Shown here one piece after another: positions 1 through 11,310 of a stretch of DNA of 47,134 bases. The stretch comes from Planoprotostelium fungivorum (taxonomy: Eukaryota; Evosea; Variosea; Cavosteliida; Cavosteliaceae). Position 1 is the stretch's first letter. Every line of letters begins with the position of its first letter. A program made the position numbers and the translations under genes. The stretch spans positions 1 through 47,134 of the forward strand of contig MDYQ01000210.1 of NCBI GenBank assembly GCA_003024175.1, in the 5' to 3' direction. The notes below the pieces were generated by a model that was given only the letters and a program-made list of their open reading frames with translations, was not told where the DNA came from and did not search any database.

Positions 1-1
1 C

Positions 2-441
2 AACCTGCTTGTAGCTACAATGAACACAAAGTCCTTGAATGTTCATCTAGTTGAACTTCAAGACAGAGCACATTGCAGTGTTGGCAAGGTGAAGGTATCA
101 TATGATCTATCTTCTGAATATGTCAGGTTCTACCTGAATTTCTGAGGGCAACTGTTGAACCGTCTGCCTTACAGCACTTAGAAGAACTGGTGAGGTCTGA
201 CTTTTTGACGCACCTCTGATTGTTCAAGTACACCCAAGCAGCTCAGAAGAAAGCTCAGAAGAAAAGTACTTCTTCCAGTACTTCTTCGTCCAATGAAGCA
301 ACAAACTACAATCAGGAAGACAGTGATGAAGATCCTAAACATTTAGATGAGGACAATGGATCTTCAGAAGAAGAGACACCAAAAAAGAGAAAGAAGTCAG
401 ACACAGCTGGGGTTAAGAAAAGGAAAAAATCCAAAAAATAG
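2..441 (+). CDS. C-terminal fragment of an unrecognised nuclear-type protein with lysine-rich tail
   Basis: Three exons can be read: 2-88, 127-189 and 229-441, joined in phase 0 across introns of 38 and 39 nt (GTGAAG...CAG and GTGAGG...AAG). Both introns contain or force stops or frame changes, which supports the splicing. The 5' part lies outside the window. The last exon is rich in Ser, then acidic (EDSDEDP), and ends with clustered basic residues (KKRKK, KKRKKSKK) that look like nuclear or nucleolar localisation signals. Such tails are common in ribosome-biogenesis proteins, but I do not recognise the family. Codons are more AT-rich than in the genes downstream. The reading frame is well supported; the function is not. 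Confidence 0.55.
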
Positions 442-2004
442 TCAGTGCCTCTAATACACCTCACAATACAAGTTAAAATTCAAATATTGCATTTTATTGC
501 TTGTTTGATGTTGTGCATGTAAGTAAAAAAATAACTACATATTTGAAAATTAACTCGAAATTTTGATTGTTTACAGGATGGAATATTTGTTCAAATCCCC
601 AAATTGTTGCATCATACCATTGCCATGATTTGTAATGACTCCTGAACCATTGAGAGTTCTCAGCTTTTATTCTCTGAAGAAGTTGTCAAAAGTGCTTGAC
701 AGGTCTAAAGACATTCTACACAATGCTCTCTGAGACACTGATTGCAATGTTGCTAGTAGTTAGATGGGAGTATTCTTGATACAGTATTGTATCTGATATG
801 TACTGTTGGTATCTTATGCTGGTTGCAAGTTAGTACAACACAATGCATCTTATTTTGAGTGAAATATACATTAATACACAGTACAGTCCTTATTTAGATG
901 CACTACTTACTGCTCTTACAAAAGAGGAAAATGGTCAAACAAGAAGTCTTTATTGGGGAGCAGAGACACTATGAGGAAAGATGGACAGATTAAACAGGCA
1001 TATCAGCAAAGAGAAGGAAGAGAATAGCAGACTGAGGAACTCCCAAAGAGGCTGATGAAGAGAGGACAAGGCCACAGACATACATCCTGATCACTGCAGA
1101 GATCACATCAAAGTGAAATTGGTGTTAGTCACAAAGAAAAACAGACAACATTGGTCATCTGCTTCAGACATGCTACTTACCCATCTCACTACTTATTGTG
1201 TCCACAGGATGGTTGTTCTTGTAGATCATATTTCAAGATCTTCGTCTCAATCATCTGATGTGAATTGCTACATAAGATCTGGTGTATTTGGGCGTAGCTC
1301 TCAATTTGCTGGATTTTAAGTGAGCAATCATCACATCTTATCATTATCAATTATGTATTATGTAAGAGATGACTTACAAGATATCGAGAGAGGTAGCGGC
1401 AGTCTGATACGGGAAGATCGACCAACTGTGAGCTCATTTGATCTGATATCTTCCGATGTTTCCATTGACTTTGGTCAAAGCTCTACGCGGAAACCAAGGA
1501 GGAGTCTGTTGCAGATCCTATTACTGGGGATGGCCACTTGATCGATTTCACTGCATATTGACCATTGTAAAAACAATTGTGCTGGCCTGATTATGTATGA
1601 TCTTGATGTTGTCTGAGCAGTCGGTTCGATCCTATTATGTTTCTGCCTCCTTCTTCCTCTCTTTCTTCTCTGTGTTCTTTCTTCTTTCTCTTTTTCTTCG
1701 GTATAAAAAAAGTGGACAAAGAGGGGTCCGAATACGGGGACACAGCGACCAGACAAGGGCGTGTGGCGCACCGCTCAGCTACTCGAGCACCCGGTTTGTC
1801 GACACAAAACTCAAAGCAAGACCTGATTTGAAGACATCTTATCATCTTTGCCGCCAGATTCACGTCGCGCGCCCGTGTTGTTGACTCCTCTCTGTTGGAT
1901 CTCCGCTCGATTGTGTCGTCTCTGTTGTCTCACGACTCTCTTCCATCATCTTATCAGAAAACACTTGAATAAAATTTTATTCCACATCATCGCCTGAGAC
2001 GGAG
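442..2004. other. AT-rich stretch without a recognised gene
   Basis: About 1.5 kb between the C-terminal gene fragment and the AKTIP-like gene. Composition is visibly lower in GC than the rest of the window up to about 1,400. Open frames here are short and show no family resemblance. A pyrimidine-rich run (about 1650-1700) lies a few hundred bases upstream of the AKTIP-like start. I see no RNA gene or mobile element. Confidence 0.4.
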
Positions 2005-2977
2005 ATGAACCCAGAGGATGAGCAGTTGATTTCATCAGGAGAATCGCCGCGGCAACCTACTGACGCATACTCTGAATATGCAAGGGAATATCGCATTCTG
2101 ATTGAATAGTGAGTACATCAGCTCACAAAAGTCTGTTATCAACGTCTCCACATATTCATTCACGCCAGTAAATACATGGTCGATAGGATCGCCAGTGGCT
2201 TGTATGTGATGCCCTCCTTGAATTCAACTTTTGGTACGCTTCTTATTACACCACAACACGTATCTGAAATTGACACTCTCATTGCAGTTTGGAACTGTGC
2301 TATATTCATCCGTCAAGGTCCATATCGACACGCCGTCTTCAAATTTGATCTCATCATCCCAACCAAGTGAGACCGTACACCTTAACGTAAACAAGGATTG
2401 AATCCTATAGATATCCAGAATTCGCACCCTTGGTCTGTTTCACCTCTCGTGTGTATCATCCACAGGTGGATCTGGAGTCTGGCTCACTCAACATCCAAAG
2501 AGCCTTCCCAAATTGGAACCACGAGACGGATTACCTGTGGCAGGTATGTCTTTCCCATCAGATGAAGCATGATTGAAGAGATCAGGTGTTGAACTATGTG
2601 AAGAGAGTGTTCTACAAGATCGACACCATTGAACCGCTGAACCAAGCCGCTGCAGACATGTGAGAGATCTCGTGTTCATTGTTGCTGATGCCACGACAGG
2701 TTTGTGAACAACCGACAGGAATTCCAAGAGGAGGCCAGGAAATGCGCAGAAGAATCTGCAGAGAGTTGTGTACATTTAAACGGAATGAAATTTACAAAGT
2801 ACGATGACACCATCCACGGTTCGATCCAGTCAGCCATATTGGACAGAGTGAGTTCTCTCACCATCCCTCTCTTCTATCGCTTGATCTGATATGATGGGAT
2901 AGAAGACTGACGATGATGGGTCCATCGTCTCGTGGGTAACATCGGGTGTCGCCAAAATTTGGAATTTGAATTATTAA
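2005..2977 (+). CDS. AKTIP: AKTIP/FTS-family inactive E2 (UEV) protein
   Basis: Seven exons fit: 2005-2108, 2169-2233, 2288-2366, 2411-2543, 2586-2659, 2700-2847 and 2903-2977. The protein follows the FTS/AKTIP pattern: an entry segment EYKYMVDR, then VWNCAIFIRQG, GVFKF-like HAVFKFDLIIP, YHPQVDLESG, and the hallmark WQVLNYVKRVFYKID. This is a ubiquitin-conjugating fold. At the position where an active E2 has its catalytic cysteine the segment around LNIQRAFPNW has none, as in AKTIP, so it should be a UEV. In animals AKTIP works with Hook and FHIP proteins to couple endosomes to dynein (family knowledge). The start ATG at 2005 gives a short Glu/Ser-rich leader before the domain. The final exon, ending in AKIWNLNY, is the least certain. 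Confidence 0.88.
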
Positions 2978-3189
2978 ACCTTTTTGTTCCCGCTTCTTCG
3001 TGTTAGCACTACTAGTCGATCTGATCGAACAGAGCAAGCATTACGATAGACATCATCACATACAATCTCAGGTGGAGCTGATGGATTCTAACAGCAACGA
3101 CAACGAAGCACCAAGCACACAGGAAATTCATTTTCTGTGATATTTCCTCTTACGCATAAGGTGGCTTTCTTCTGCACCACAAACGCAGC

Positions 3190-3805
3190 ATGTTCTTCAT
3201 CCTTCTCCTCGCACCTTTCCTATTTCTTTTTGGCCTTCTCAATCTCCTTTGGAGATCGATACGTCCCTGTCCCTTCTGCGCCATCTCAAAGGGCAAACTG
3301 AAAACCAACATTGTCGATCAGGTGAGATGGAAACGTAACTATCGACTGATGTCGATGGAAGAACGATCACTGTGTCTGTTTTGTTGACCGTCATCCCGCC
3401 GGAGAGCATCACTACCTAGTCATTCCCCGCCAACACGTGAGAGACATCGGAGTGGCCATCAATGGAGACATGCCCATCGAAACAGGTACGAATCACACAA
3501 TGTTACGTCTCTAACCCATTCCAGTCGAAGCCATGATTGAGATGGGAAGACAGGTGACCGTTGGATACATATGAGAGATTGATCGTATATAGGTTCAAAA
3601 GAAGCACGGACCGTTAGTGAGGTTCGACATGGTGTTCAGCCGTCCCATCTTCGCAATGATACCACACCTTCACCTTCACGTCGTATCAGAGCCTCTCACC
3701 TGCAACTGGCTGCGAGCAGAATATCTCGTCAACGGGATCTTTCATGTCACAGCGCAACAAGCCATCTTCGACATGAGACAGAAGAGAATGAAGAAACAAC
3801 AATAG
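3190..3805 (+). CDS. HIT-family nucleotide hydrolase with N-terminal membrane anchor
   Basis: Exons 3190-3321, 3362-3485, 3525-3553 and 3593-3805, all with introns of about 40 nt. The N-terminus is a hydrophobic segment (residues about 1-22, FFILLLAPFLFLFGLLNLLW) followed by CPFC, the CxxC pair at the start of many HINT/HIT domains. The core has FVDRHPAGEHHYLVIPR and ends with the histidine triad HLHLHVV, where the middle histidine is the nucleophile for hydrolysing nucleoside phosphoramidates or related mononucleotide bonds. The tail is basic (RQKRMKKQQ). It is most like HINT3-type proteins. The N-terminal anchor is unusual and suggests a membrane-bound enzyme, unless translation begins downstream. 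Confidence 0.82.
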
Positions 3806-3908
3806 ACATTTTGTTTCCCATCCTCCTTCCTCGTTGATCCTCTACATTCATCCACTGATGCCTGTCAACCAGTGAGAAGGAGTTGGTGATGGACGATGAT
3901 GTTCACCT

Positions 3909-5998
3909 CTACTGCTTCTCGACTTCGTTCAATATGGGCTCCGAGGGTGTCTTGAGGAGTGGTTGTAATTCTGGGTGCTGCAGAGTTCTGTAGCGATGAA
4001 CGAGATAGACCATGGCGGACACAGTGACACCCAATAGAATGACAAACATGATGATGGCCATGGCCAGAAGCAGCTGAGGGTGTCCCTCGTTACCGATCTC
4101 ACAGTACGCCCCCTGCCATCCATCGTCGCACTCGCACAGGATTCCCGTGATGTCTATCTACGTCATTCTCATCCACGCTCCACACTCACCGTCCACTTTG
4201 CATCGCCCGTGTTCTCCACATTCGAATCCCTTCGAGAGGTAGCAGAAGGTGCCGTTGGTGGCTGTGACGCAGGCACCCTCACAGAGGTGACACTGTGTGA
4301 TGCAGGGATGACACACGGAAGAGCCTTCACAGTCGATGGCCTCGTCTGGTGTTCCCTCGATGACAATCTTCGTCCAGTGGATCCTGATGATTCAGTTCCA
4401 TGGAATCTTCTCTCTCACCTGTCCCCCAGCTGCGGTGCGCTGATCTGACTTCCCTTCGGTGCGTCGTTTCCGTTGAACTGACAGGACATCAACTCCACCG
4501 TCATTGTTTCGGTGTGTATCCATATCCCTCCCCCGCTCTCACTCGCTCGGTTCTCCACAAACGTTCCGTTGCTGAGGACATCAGTCTTCTCTCTCCGTAC
4601 GTCTATCTATGGAACTCTATGGATATCGATGGACATCTCTCTATGGATGGTGATGCTCTCACTCGATGGTGGCTTCGGTGTCTAATAGAGAGAGACCTCC
4701 ACCCTTTGTGGATTGGTTGTCTTCCATGTGGAAATTGTCCATCGTGATGTTGGATCGGTAGATGTGCATAGATCCCCCTGATCCACCCGCCGTGTTTCGG
4801 ATGAATTGACTGTTGCTGATGCTCCCCGACCCTCCCTTCATGTACAATGCTCCTGAACAAGCGTCACATCATATTATAACATCATTACTCATTCAATGAT
4901 GTGAATGAGAAGGAGAGAGGCTGACCTCCATCGTGGGAGGAGATACAACCGGAGATAGTTGAATCTTGAATCTGAAGGGAGGGTTGACGGAGGGAAGTGA
5001 CTACCATGGGGCTCGTATGGTTTGTATTCGTTACGTTCAAGATCTGACAGCCCTTCTGTTCGTCTGTTCAGTCGTGGTACTCATCAGGATGATCGTCCAT
5101 CATCGTGATGATCACAAGATGACGTCCAGAGTACGCACCATACGTAGGATGCTGTTGTCTGTGGCGAGTAACACGGGAGAGGGAGTGGTGTACGTCTGTA
5201 TGACTGAATTCTGTCTTCATCAATCTCTCATCCATCTCTTGTCGATTCGATCCTCACCACAAGATGAATCGATGAAGAGGAGGAGGCATGAGCTGCCCAA
5301 GACTCATTCTGAAACACTTGACCTGCTCGTGGTCAACAATGATCTCTTCTCGATGATCACGTGGCCTCTCACCTTCAAAAGTAGAATCCTCCGCATGGAG
5401 GTGACTGCCTGATGTGAGATTGATGCCTCTCGGTGTCGTTGTGATTCGAACGTGATCTAAGACCAATCGACTCTTATCCTCTACGTTGAAGAGCACATCG
5501 TGATCGTAATCGAAGAAAGTCACAGATTCAAATCGGACGGAGGCTGTGCGCGTGAGACATTAGGATGAGTGATGAGCTCACTGTTGTGTAAACCTCGAAT
5601 AGTGAAGGATCCTCCATCGTTTCCGGGTTTTATGCTGGTCAGAGTGGGTTGATCAGGATCCGGGCTGATGATAATGGTACTTGGAAGTCCACTATTTGAC
5701 TCATCCATTTCGAAAATGATGTGTCCTTCATCTAAAGATCATCTTCAATAAAGAAAGCTCCTCCACATCACCCACCGTGGAAACGACCACTGGCGAGTGA
5801 GATAGTGGCCAGTGAACCTGGAACGGCCACTCGAAGGAGAGTCTTCACTGTTTCTCCGATGGTCCTGCAGGGTTTCGAGCGATCTAATCCGCAGTCGATA
5901 CTGCCCTCATCCGTCAGACTTGAATCGGCATAGAACTTTTGAGACGCAGCGATGCATATCAGTGACAAGAGGAGGAAGAATCTCCCAGCGCTCATCAT
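3909..5998 (-). CDS. Single-pass surface protein: signal peptide, beta-helix repeats, EGF-like module, TM
   Basis: The N-terminus (MMSAGRFF then LLSLICIAASQ) is a signal peptide; a second ATG lies upstream at 6049. The ectodomain contains short Asn/Gly/Thr-rich segments such as GGSGSISNSQFIRNTAGG and DNQSTKGGGLSLL, the style of right-handed parallel beta-helix (pectin-lyase-like) repeats. A cysteine-rich part follows (VCHPCITQCHLCEGAC) with an EGF-like ending CECDDGWQGAYCE. A transmembrane helix (MAIIMFVILLGVTVSAMVYL) and a short cytoplasmic tail ending NEVEKQ close the protein. Exons are small and introns about 36-60 nt. The gene is divergent from the C2 gene. A role in adhesion or recognition is an inference; no family name is certain. 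Some middle exon borders are unresolved. Confidence 0.72.
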
Positions 5999-6131
5999 GA
6001 TGTTGCGAATCCGATATTCTGACAGCCGCAACAAACTTTGGAGAAGCATCTACAATGCGTTGTGTTCGAATTCTCTCTGAATTTCCTCAAACTTATTGCC
6101 AGCAGCTAGCATCTCACGAGTGACGCGAAGT

Positions 6132-6846
6132 ATGCCGAGCTCCTTTCGAATCAAGATTGTCGAAGCCAAACGGCTCAGAAGCGCAGATCCTGATGGTGAG
6201 CAGAAGCGACGGATTCACATACGTTTTCGTATCATCAGCTGAATCTTCACAGGAGGATCTGATCCGTTCGTAATCGTCAAGATGAAAGGTCTCTTCAAGA
6301 AGAAGTTTAAAACGAAAGTAATCAACGTGAGAGCATGTAATGACGTGGACGGTGGGCTGACTGCAACACAGCACAACCTGAACCCAGTCTGGGAAGAAGA
6401 ATTCGAATTCGAACCACAGCACCCGAATCACGATCAGATCATCTTGAAGATCTACGACTACGACACCGTTGGAACCAACGACTTCCTCGGTGCGTCCTTC
6501 TTTCGTGCTTCATTCCTTAGCACTCGCTGAAATCGGCAGGTATGGTTAAATTGCCGGTCATCAATTATCTCAACAAGGGTATCGTGGAAGAATGGCTGTG
6601 AGTCATTTCATCGTGTCACATGAGACGGAGACAGTGAGATGGATCAAACTGAATGGAGACAGGCCACTGAGTGGAAAGTGGGGAAAGAAAGAGGAGGGAG
6701 AGATCCATGTCATCTGTGGCTTCGGCGTCTCAGCTGCTCTCACTGTGAACGAATTGCCAAAACCACCACCACCAAAATCCCCCAGCGAAGTGTACGATGA
6801 GATCGCAGAGAACCGTTACAATATTGCCATCATCCCCAATAAATGA
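6132..6846 (+). CDS. Single C2-domain protein with proline-rich tail
   Basis: Exons 6132-6195, 6253-6326, 6372-6489, 6540-6597 and 6639-6846. The protein is essentially one C2 domain: FRIKIVEAKRLRSAD, then GGSDPFVIVKMKG, KTKVINHNLNPVWEEEF, and DYDTVGTNDFLG. The aspartates in the SDP loop and the YDYDTVGTND loop are in the positions that bind calcium in classical C2 domains, so calcium-dependent membrane binding is likely. After the domain comes PKPPPPKSPSEVYDEI, a proline-rich piece that could bind SH3-type partners. The splice at 6326/6372 removes 45 nt that would otherwise interrupt the conserved KTKVI-NLNPVW block, which supports the model. It resembles small plant and amoebal C2 proteins. 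Confidence 0.85.
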
Positions 6847-6972
6847 TCTTTCCTCTTCCTTTTATTCTCCCTCTTCATTATTTGAGATAGTGGGGTATCT
6901 CTGCTTTCGTTGTCTCCGGGATCTCAGTGCTCACCTGTAGTGTCGTTCAATCTCTCATCATCATGATCATCA

Positions 6973-9130
6973 TCATGTGTATGACTTCACCTGTGATGGA
7001 AAATCCAAATTGACACTCGTGACGTCCAATTCTAAGATGTCCGTCTGGCAACCCAAGAGAGAAGTGAAACTCGGCTGTGTCCTTCCCAGGTCACCGTGAA
7101 CGAATTCCTGAACTCATCAGTTCCCTTCACCTCCTCTCCTTCACCTTGATGTACGTCCCCGATTCCGTGTGAAGGTCCAGGTAGATAAAGTGTTCGTTGA
7201 TCCTCTCGAAGCCTAATGAGTGGATCTTCTTCTGCCTGACCGCAAGTGTCCTCCTGTGTCGATTGAGATGAGATCAAGTGTGTCGATTGAGATGAAGGAG
7301 GAAGAAAGAGGACACCTGTGCAACACTCGAACGGGGGTCTTCTGATCGATGACGAGGTCCTTCCTCTCCGTGATGGCTCTCAACTCTTCGTCGGTCATCG
7401 ATCGTGAGATCCACACGAGAGCCCTGTAGTTCTTCGTCTTCGTCTGTTCTCCCTCCTTGATCTTGCTCACTTCACCCCTTCCTCCGTCAGTGGAGAATCG
7501 ATGGGATCGATCTCACTTGGGAACGATCTGTAGATCGACAAATTTGACAAGGGTGGATTCCACGGAATGAGCTCCAGAGTTGTGAAGGTGTTCGATCTTG
7601 CGGAAGACATCGTCTCCCACACGGGTCACCTTCATCATTGAGAGGATTCTCACTCATGATCTTCACCTTTGGGTTCTCGATCTCTAGAACGAAAGGTCTA
7701 CCTCTTCCCGTCATTCTGACGTCACTGTCTTCTCTTCCCGCAGACATGAACTTGTAGCCTTTCGTCTTTCAATTCACTCTCATGCATCATTACACATCGA
7801 TTGCAATGGAACGATAAGGAGATGTGAATTCTCTCACCTTGAGCCTTGAACATGGGAAGAATGGGTCCGGCGAGGATCTCTTCCACCGAGAACTGAGTCT
7901 TCCTGACACCATCGATGACCCAGGGGGACTGACTGATGTCCCTCGAATACTTGATGTACCTCCCTGTCCTCTCAGTCTCCTCTCCTCTCCCTCCTCTCAC
8001 CTGCCACGTAGATCGGACTGTGCGAGAGAGACACCGCTAAGCTGCACTCGCTGGTCACTGGGGGTGGTGGTATAGGGCTGCTCTCCTTGAACTTTTCGAA
8101 TGTGATGTCGTCCAACAGCTTGGAGACGTAATTGGAGGACACTTCGGGCATCACCTTCTTGTTGTCCTTCTATGGAGTCAGTGGGTGACGCTTCGTCTCC
8201 TCTCACTCCGTTGGCTCTTCTCTTGTTGAGTCTCTGTGGCTTTGGCTTCTGTAGGCCTTCCTTCTCTTTCATGTCTGCGAGGAACTCGTGCTCCGTGTTG
8301 GTACTCTCATTCTTCACAATCAGCGTGACGGTAAAATTGCTCTGCATCACATCAACATGATATCCATCGTGGCATCATCACCTGGAATTTGAACTCCATC
8401 TTTCGGTGATCTTGCAGGAATCGTCCGAGGGTCCTTGTGAGATGTGAGTGGAGGTTGATGATGGTGTTGTGCTCACCACTTTAGACATTCCTTGATCTCC
8501 ACGATGATGGGTACGTCTCCATTGAATCCTTGCGTTCTGCAGGTGTGTCAGAGAGGTACACTCGATCATCAGTAATGGGATGTGCATCACCTCTGACGTA
8601 ATAGATACCAGATGGAATATTGTCTGATGATGAGACTGGGTGGAAGAGAGATGGCCAGAGTGTAATCGTCAAACTGTGCTTCCGTCTGTGTCAACTCCTG
8701 TGATAACATCTCGTTGATCTTTCCTGTAAGGAATGAGAACAAAATACGAAGAAGATGAAGATACCTTCGTATCTGTGCTGGATTGGATCCCTGGCGGAGC
8801 CGATCATCGTTTCCTCTAAAAGACCCAAACATGCAGAACAAATACCCGGTAGAGGGCCTTCTCTCAATTGTTTTCTCTCTGGTTCTGTGATCTGCACTGC
8901 TCGAAGAAGGAGAGATTCCAGAAACTACGATCGATGAATCGTGATGCACTCTGAATAGAACTCACCATCTCTGTCTTTGAGTAGATGTGAGGAGCCTGTA
9001 CACCAGTGAATCTGAGGATGCACCTGGCACAACATGTAGGTGACAGAACATCCAAGATGGATGGAAGGTACTTGTAGTTTGGAGACACTTGGATGTCCGC
9101 AGTGAGTTGAGAAGCGACCTCGTCACTCAT
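6973..9130 (-). CDS. PUS10: tRNA pseudouridine synthase Pus10
   Basis: The N-terminal exon from the ATG at 9130 carries a cysteine cluster (TCCARCILRFTGV) like the zinc-binding N-terminus of Pus10. Downstream exons match the catalytic part: GRYIKYSRDISQSPW, then AGREDSDVRMTGRGRPF, where the Asp in REDxDVR is the catalytic aspartate of pseudouridine synthases. After that come KTKNYRALVW, IDQKTPVRVLHR, and ESGTYIKEFVHGDLGRT. The end reads DILELDVTSV and stops at 6973-6975. Pus10 makes pseudouridine 54/55 in tRNA in archaea and some eukaryotes, and in animals has a further role with microRNA processing (family knowledge). The start codon lies only 98 bp from the divergent MPI start. Middle exon borders, in the accessory domain, are approximate. 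Confidence 0.9.
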
Positions 9131-9228
9131 CTGTATCGTCTCGAAATAAAAGCGATCATCCTACCTGATCAACCGGTTGTAGACCATCATCGTATCTGGA
9201 CATGAGGACATAACATCAGAAAGAGAAG
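9131..9228. promoter_or_regulatory. Short divergent promoter, PUS10 / MPI
   Basis: Only 98 bp separate the two opposite start codons, so both core promoters and 5' leaders must lie here or overlap coding DNA. No TATA box is evident. Confidence 0.5.
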
Positions 9229-10783
9229 ATGATTCGCATCAAAGGAGTTGGACAGACGTACGATTGGGGAAAGCAAGGCGAAGAGAGCAAAGTAGCTCAA
9301 CTGCTCAAGAAGGGTGGACAGGAAGTATCTGCAGAGAAGTGCTATGCAGGTGTCACGTCCTCAAAGAGACAGGCTGACTGATTCCATCTGTAGAGTTGTG
9401 GATGGGCACTCACGTCAGTGGTCCCTCTGAAGTCATCAACGGCCCTCCTCTCGGCGATTATCTCAAGGACTTCCCAGCCGCTGCAGGAGACGTGGGTCGA
9501 TCTGAGTATCTTCCATTCTGATGGAAACAGGTGATCCGACAAGTCTGGCCCGATGGAGAGGGATTACCTTACCTCTTCAAGATCCTGTCGATTCGTAAGG
9601 GTGAGAGTGATCCATCTCATCTTACGTCACGGAATGATGTTCGTATGCAGCTCTGTCCATCCAGGCCCACCCGGACAAAAAGTTGGCGGAGAAGCTGCAC
9701 AAGGACAGACCCGATCTCTACAAAGATCCCAACCACAAGCCCGAATTAGCCATGGCCCTCACACCCATGGAGGCTCTCTGCGGTTTCAGACAACTGACCG
9801 AGATCTCCTCCTTCTTGTCTCAGGTAACTCCTCTCAACGTCATCCATGCGGTGTGAACGATGGTAGGTACCCGAGCTGAAGGTGGCCATCGGAGATGACA
9901 TCTCGAACGACTTCATTGCGGCAGAGAAGGAAGGAGATGAAGAGAAGAAGAAGGGAGAGCTGAAGAGACTCTTCAACTCTCTCATGCATCAAGATCCGAC
10001 CCTCATCGAGACTCAGATCGTCAAGCTGATCGACAGACTGAAGGTGAGTGGATGAGATGGGAGGGGGGTGACAGAGAAAGGGAGGAGAGAAGGGTGATGG
10101 TGAGCTGGGGAAGGTGTACGAGTTGGCCCTTCGATTGGACACGCAGTTCCCCAAGGACATTGGTATCTTCTCCGCATTTCTACTCAACCTCGTCGTTCTC
10201 AAGCCCGGTCAGGCTATGTTCTTGGCCGCCAACGAGCCTCACGCGTGAGTCATCTCATCATCTCATCCATCATCTGTCATCATCACGAAGGTCAACATGT
10301 TCTATCGAAGAGAAGACGAGTGACACGACGAACAGATACATCTCGGGAGACTGTGCAGAGTGCATGGCCTGTTCCGATAACGTGGTGAGGGCAGGTCTGA
10401 CGCCTAAATTCAAGGACGTGGACACACTGTGTGACATGCTGACCTACAACCACGGAACCATCGAGATCTTAGAGGGAGAGGCCATCGACAACAGCACACG
10501 CCTCTATCGTCCACCCATCAAAGAGTTTCTCCTCCACCACACGAAAGCGCAAGGCCACGAGGCCACCCTGGCTCAGTGTAACACGGGCAGCATCGCTCTC
10601 ATCTACGAGGGAACGGCCACGCTGATGGAAGGGAGAGACACGCTGAAGGTGAGGAGAGGGGGAGGAGGAGACTGAAGGGGGTAGGTGAAAGCGGGAGATA
10701 TCGTATTCATTCGAGCGGGTGCCAACGTACGCGTACAGCCGAAAGGAAGCGTGGAGATCCTCAGATGCTCTGCCAACTGCTGA
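9229..10783 (+). CDS. MPI: Mannose-6-phosphate isomerase
   Basis: The protein starts [15 protein letters not shown] and continues [12 protein letters not shown], typical of type I phosphomannose isomerases. The zinc and active-site region reads [15 protein letters not shown], with the metal-binding Gln-x-His, followed by [21 protein letters not shown]. Later come the second conserved block [38 protein letters not shown] and a C-terminal cupin ending [10 protein letters not shown]. It interconverts fructose-6-phosphate and mannose-6-phosphate in the cytosol, feeding GDP-mannose synthesis. A Lys/Glu-rich loop ([11 protein letters not shown]) sits in the helical insertion. Introns are about 35-50 nt; the last one (GTGAGGAG...GGGTAG) is purine-rich. 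Confidence 0.95.
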
Positions 10784-11310
10784 TGGAATAGATAAGATGC
10801 GTATATCACTGCATTCAGTATAATCCTGACACTTGACGCGTCTAATACTTATTCTCTTCAGAAACGAAATGTTCGTTGAGTCTTCTTGATAGCCATCGCC
10901 AGTGGGAGATGGTGGATAGGAGCGGTAGAGCGTCTACAGGAGTTCTCCTTTGACTTTTGCTCTTTCGCACCGGCATGTCAGAAGAATATGGTTCCACATC
11001 CGGTAGAGAATCGTACTTTCCATGTTTCAATCTCGTGGATACAACGGTATTATAGATAGAATGTGAACAGCAGGAACACAGTGGGGTGATGGTTGGTGGG
11101 CTGTGAATGGGTCGGTGGGCTCTGGGCACGGGTGTTCATAAGGCAGATAAAACATGGATAGGGAGGGTATTTCCTATGATGTAGACAGCTCCAGTGTCCG
11201 AAAGGAGTGATAAATTGCTCGTTCTCCATTCACATAGGGAGAGATATTTTGCGTTTGCTGATGGAAAGACCAGAGGAGGCTCCATATCAGGGCACTTTCT
11301 GCCTCACAGC
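10784..11310. other. Intergenic region between MPI and the LRR kinase
   Basis: About 530 bp. It holds the 3' untranslated part of MPI and the promoter/5' leader of the LRR kinase. I see no convincing gene on either strand; the open frames found are not conserved-looking. Confidence 0.4.

Noticed and set aside
1040-1095. C-box-like CTGATGA with a nearby CTGA, as in a C/D snoRNA
   Set aside because: The spacing is too short and no terminal stem or second guide region is visible.
1591-1884. Overlapping ORFs on both strands with Phe/Ser or Arg/Glu runs
   Set aside because: They come from a pyrimidine-rich leader; there is no conservation and no clear start.
4080-5412. Several plus-strand ORFs of 100-150 codons
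   Set aside because: They overlap the minus-strand beta-helix/EGF gene, whose frames have cysteine, TM and signal peptide features; these are shadows.
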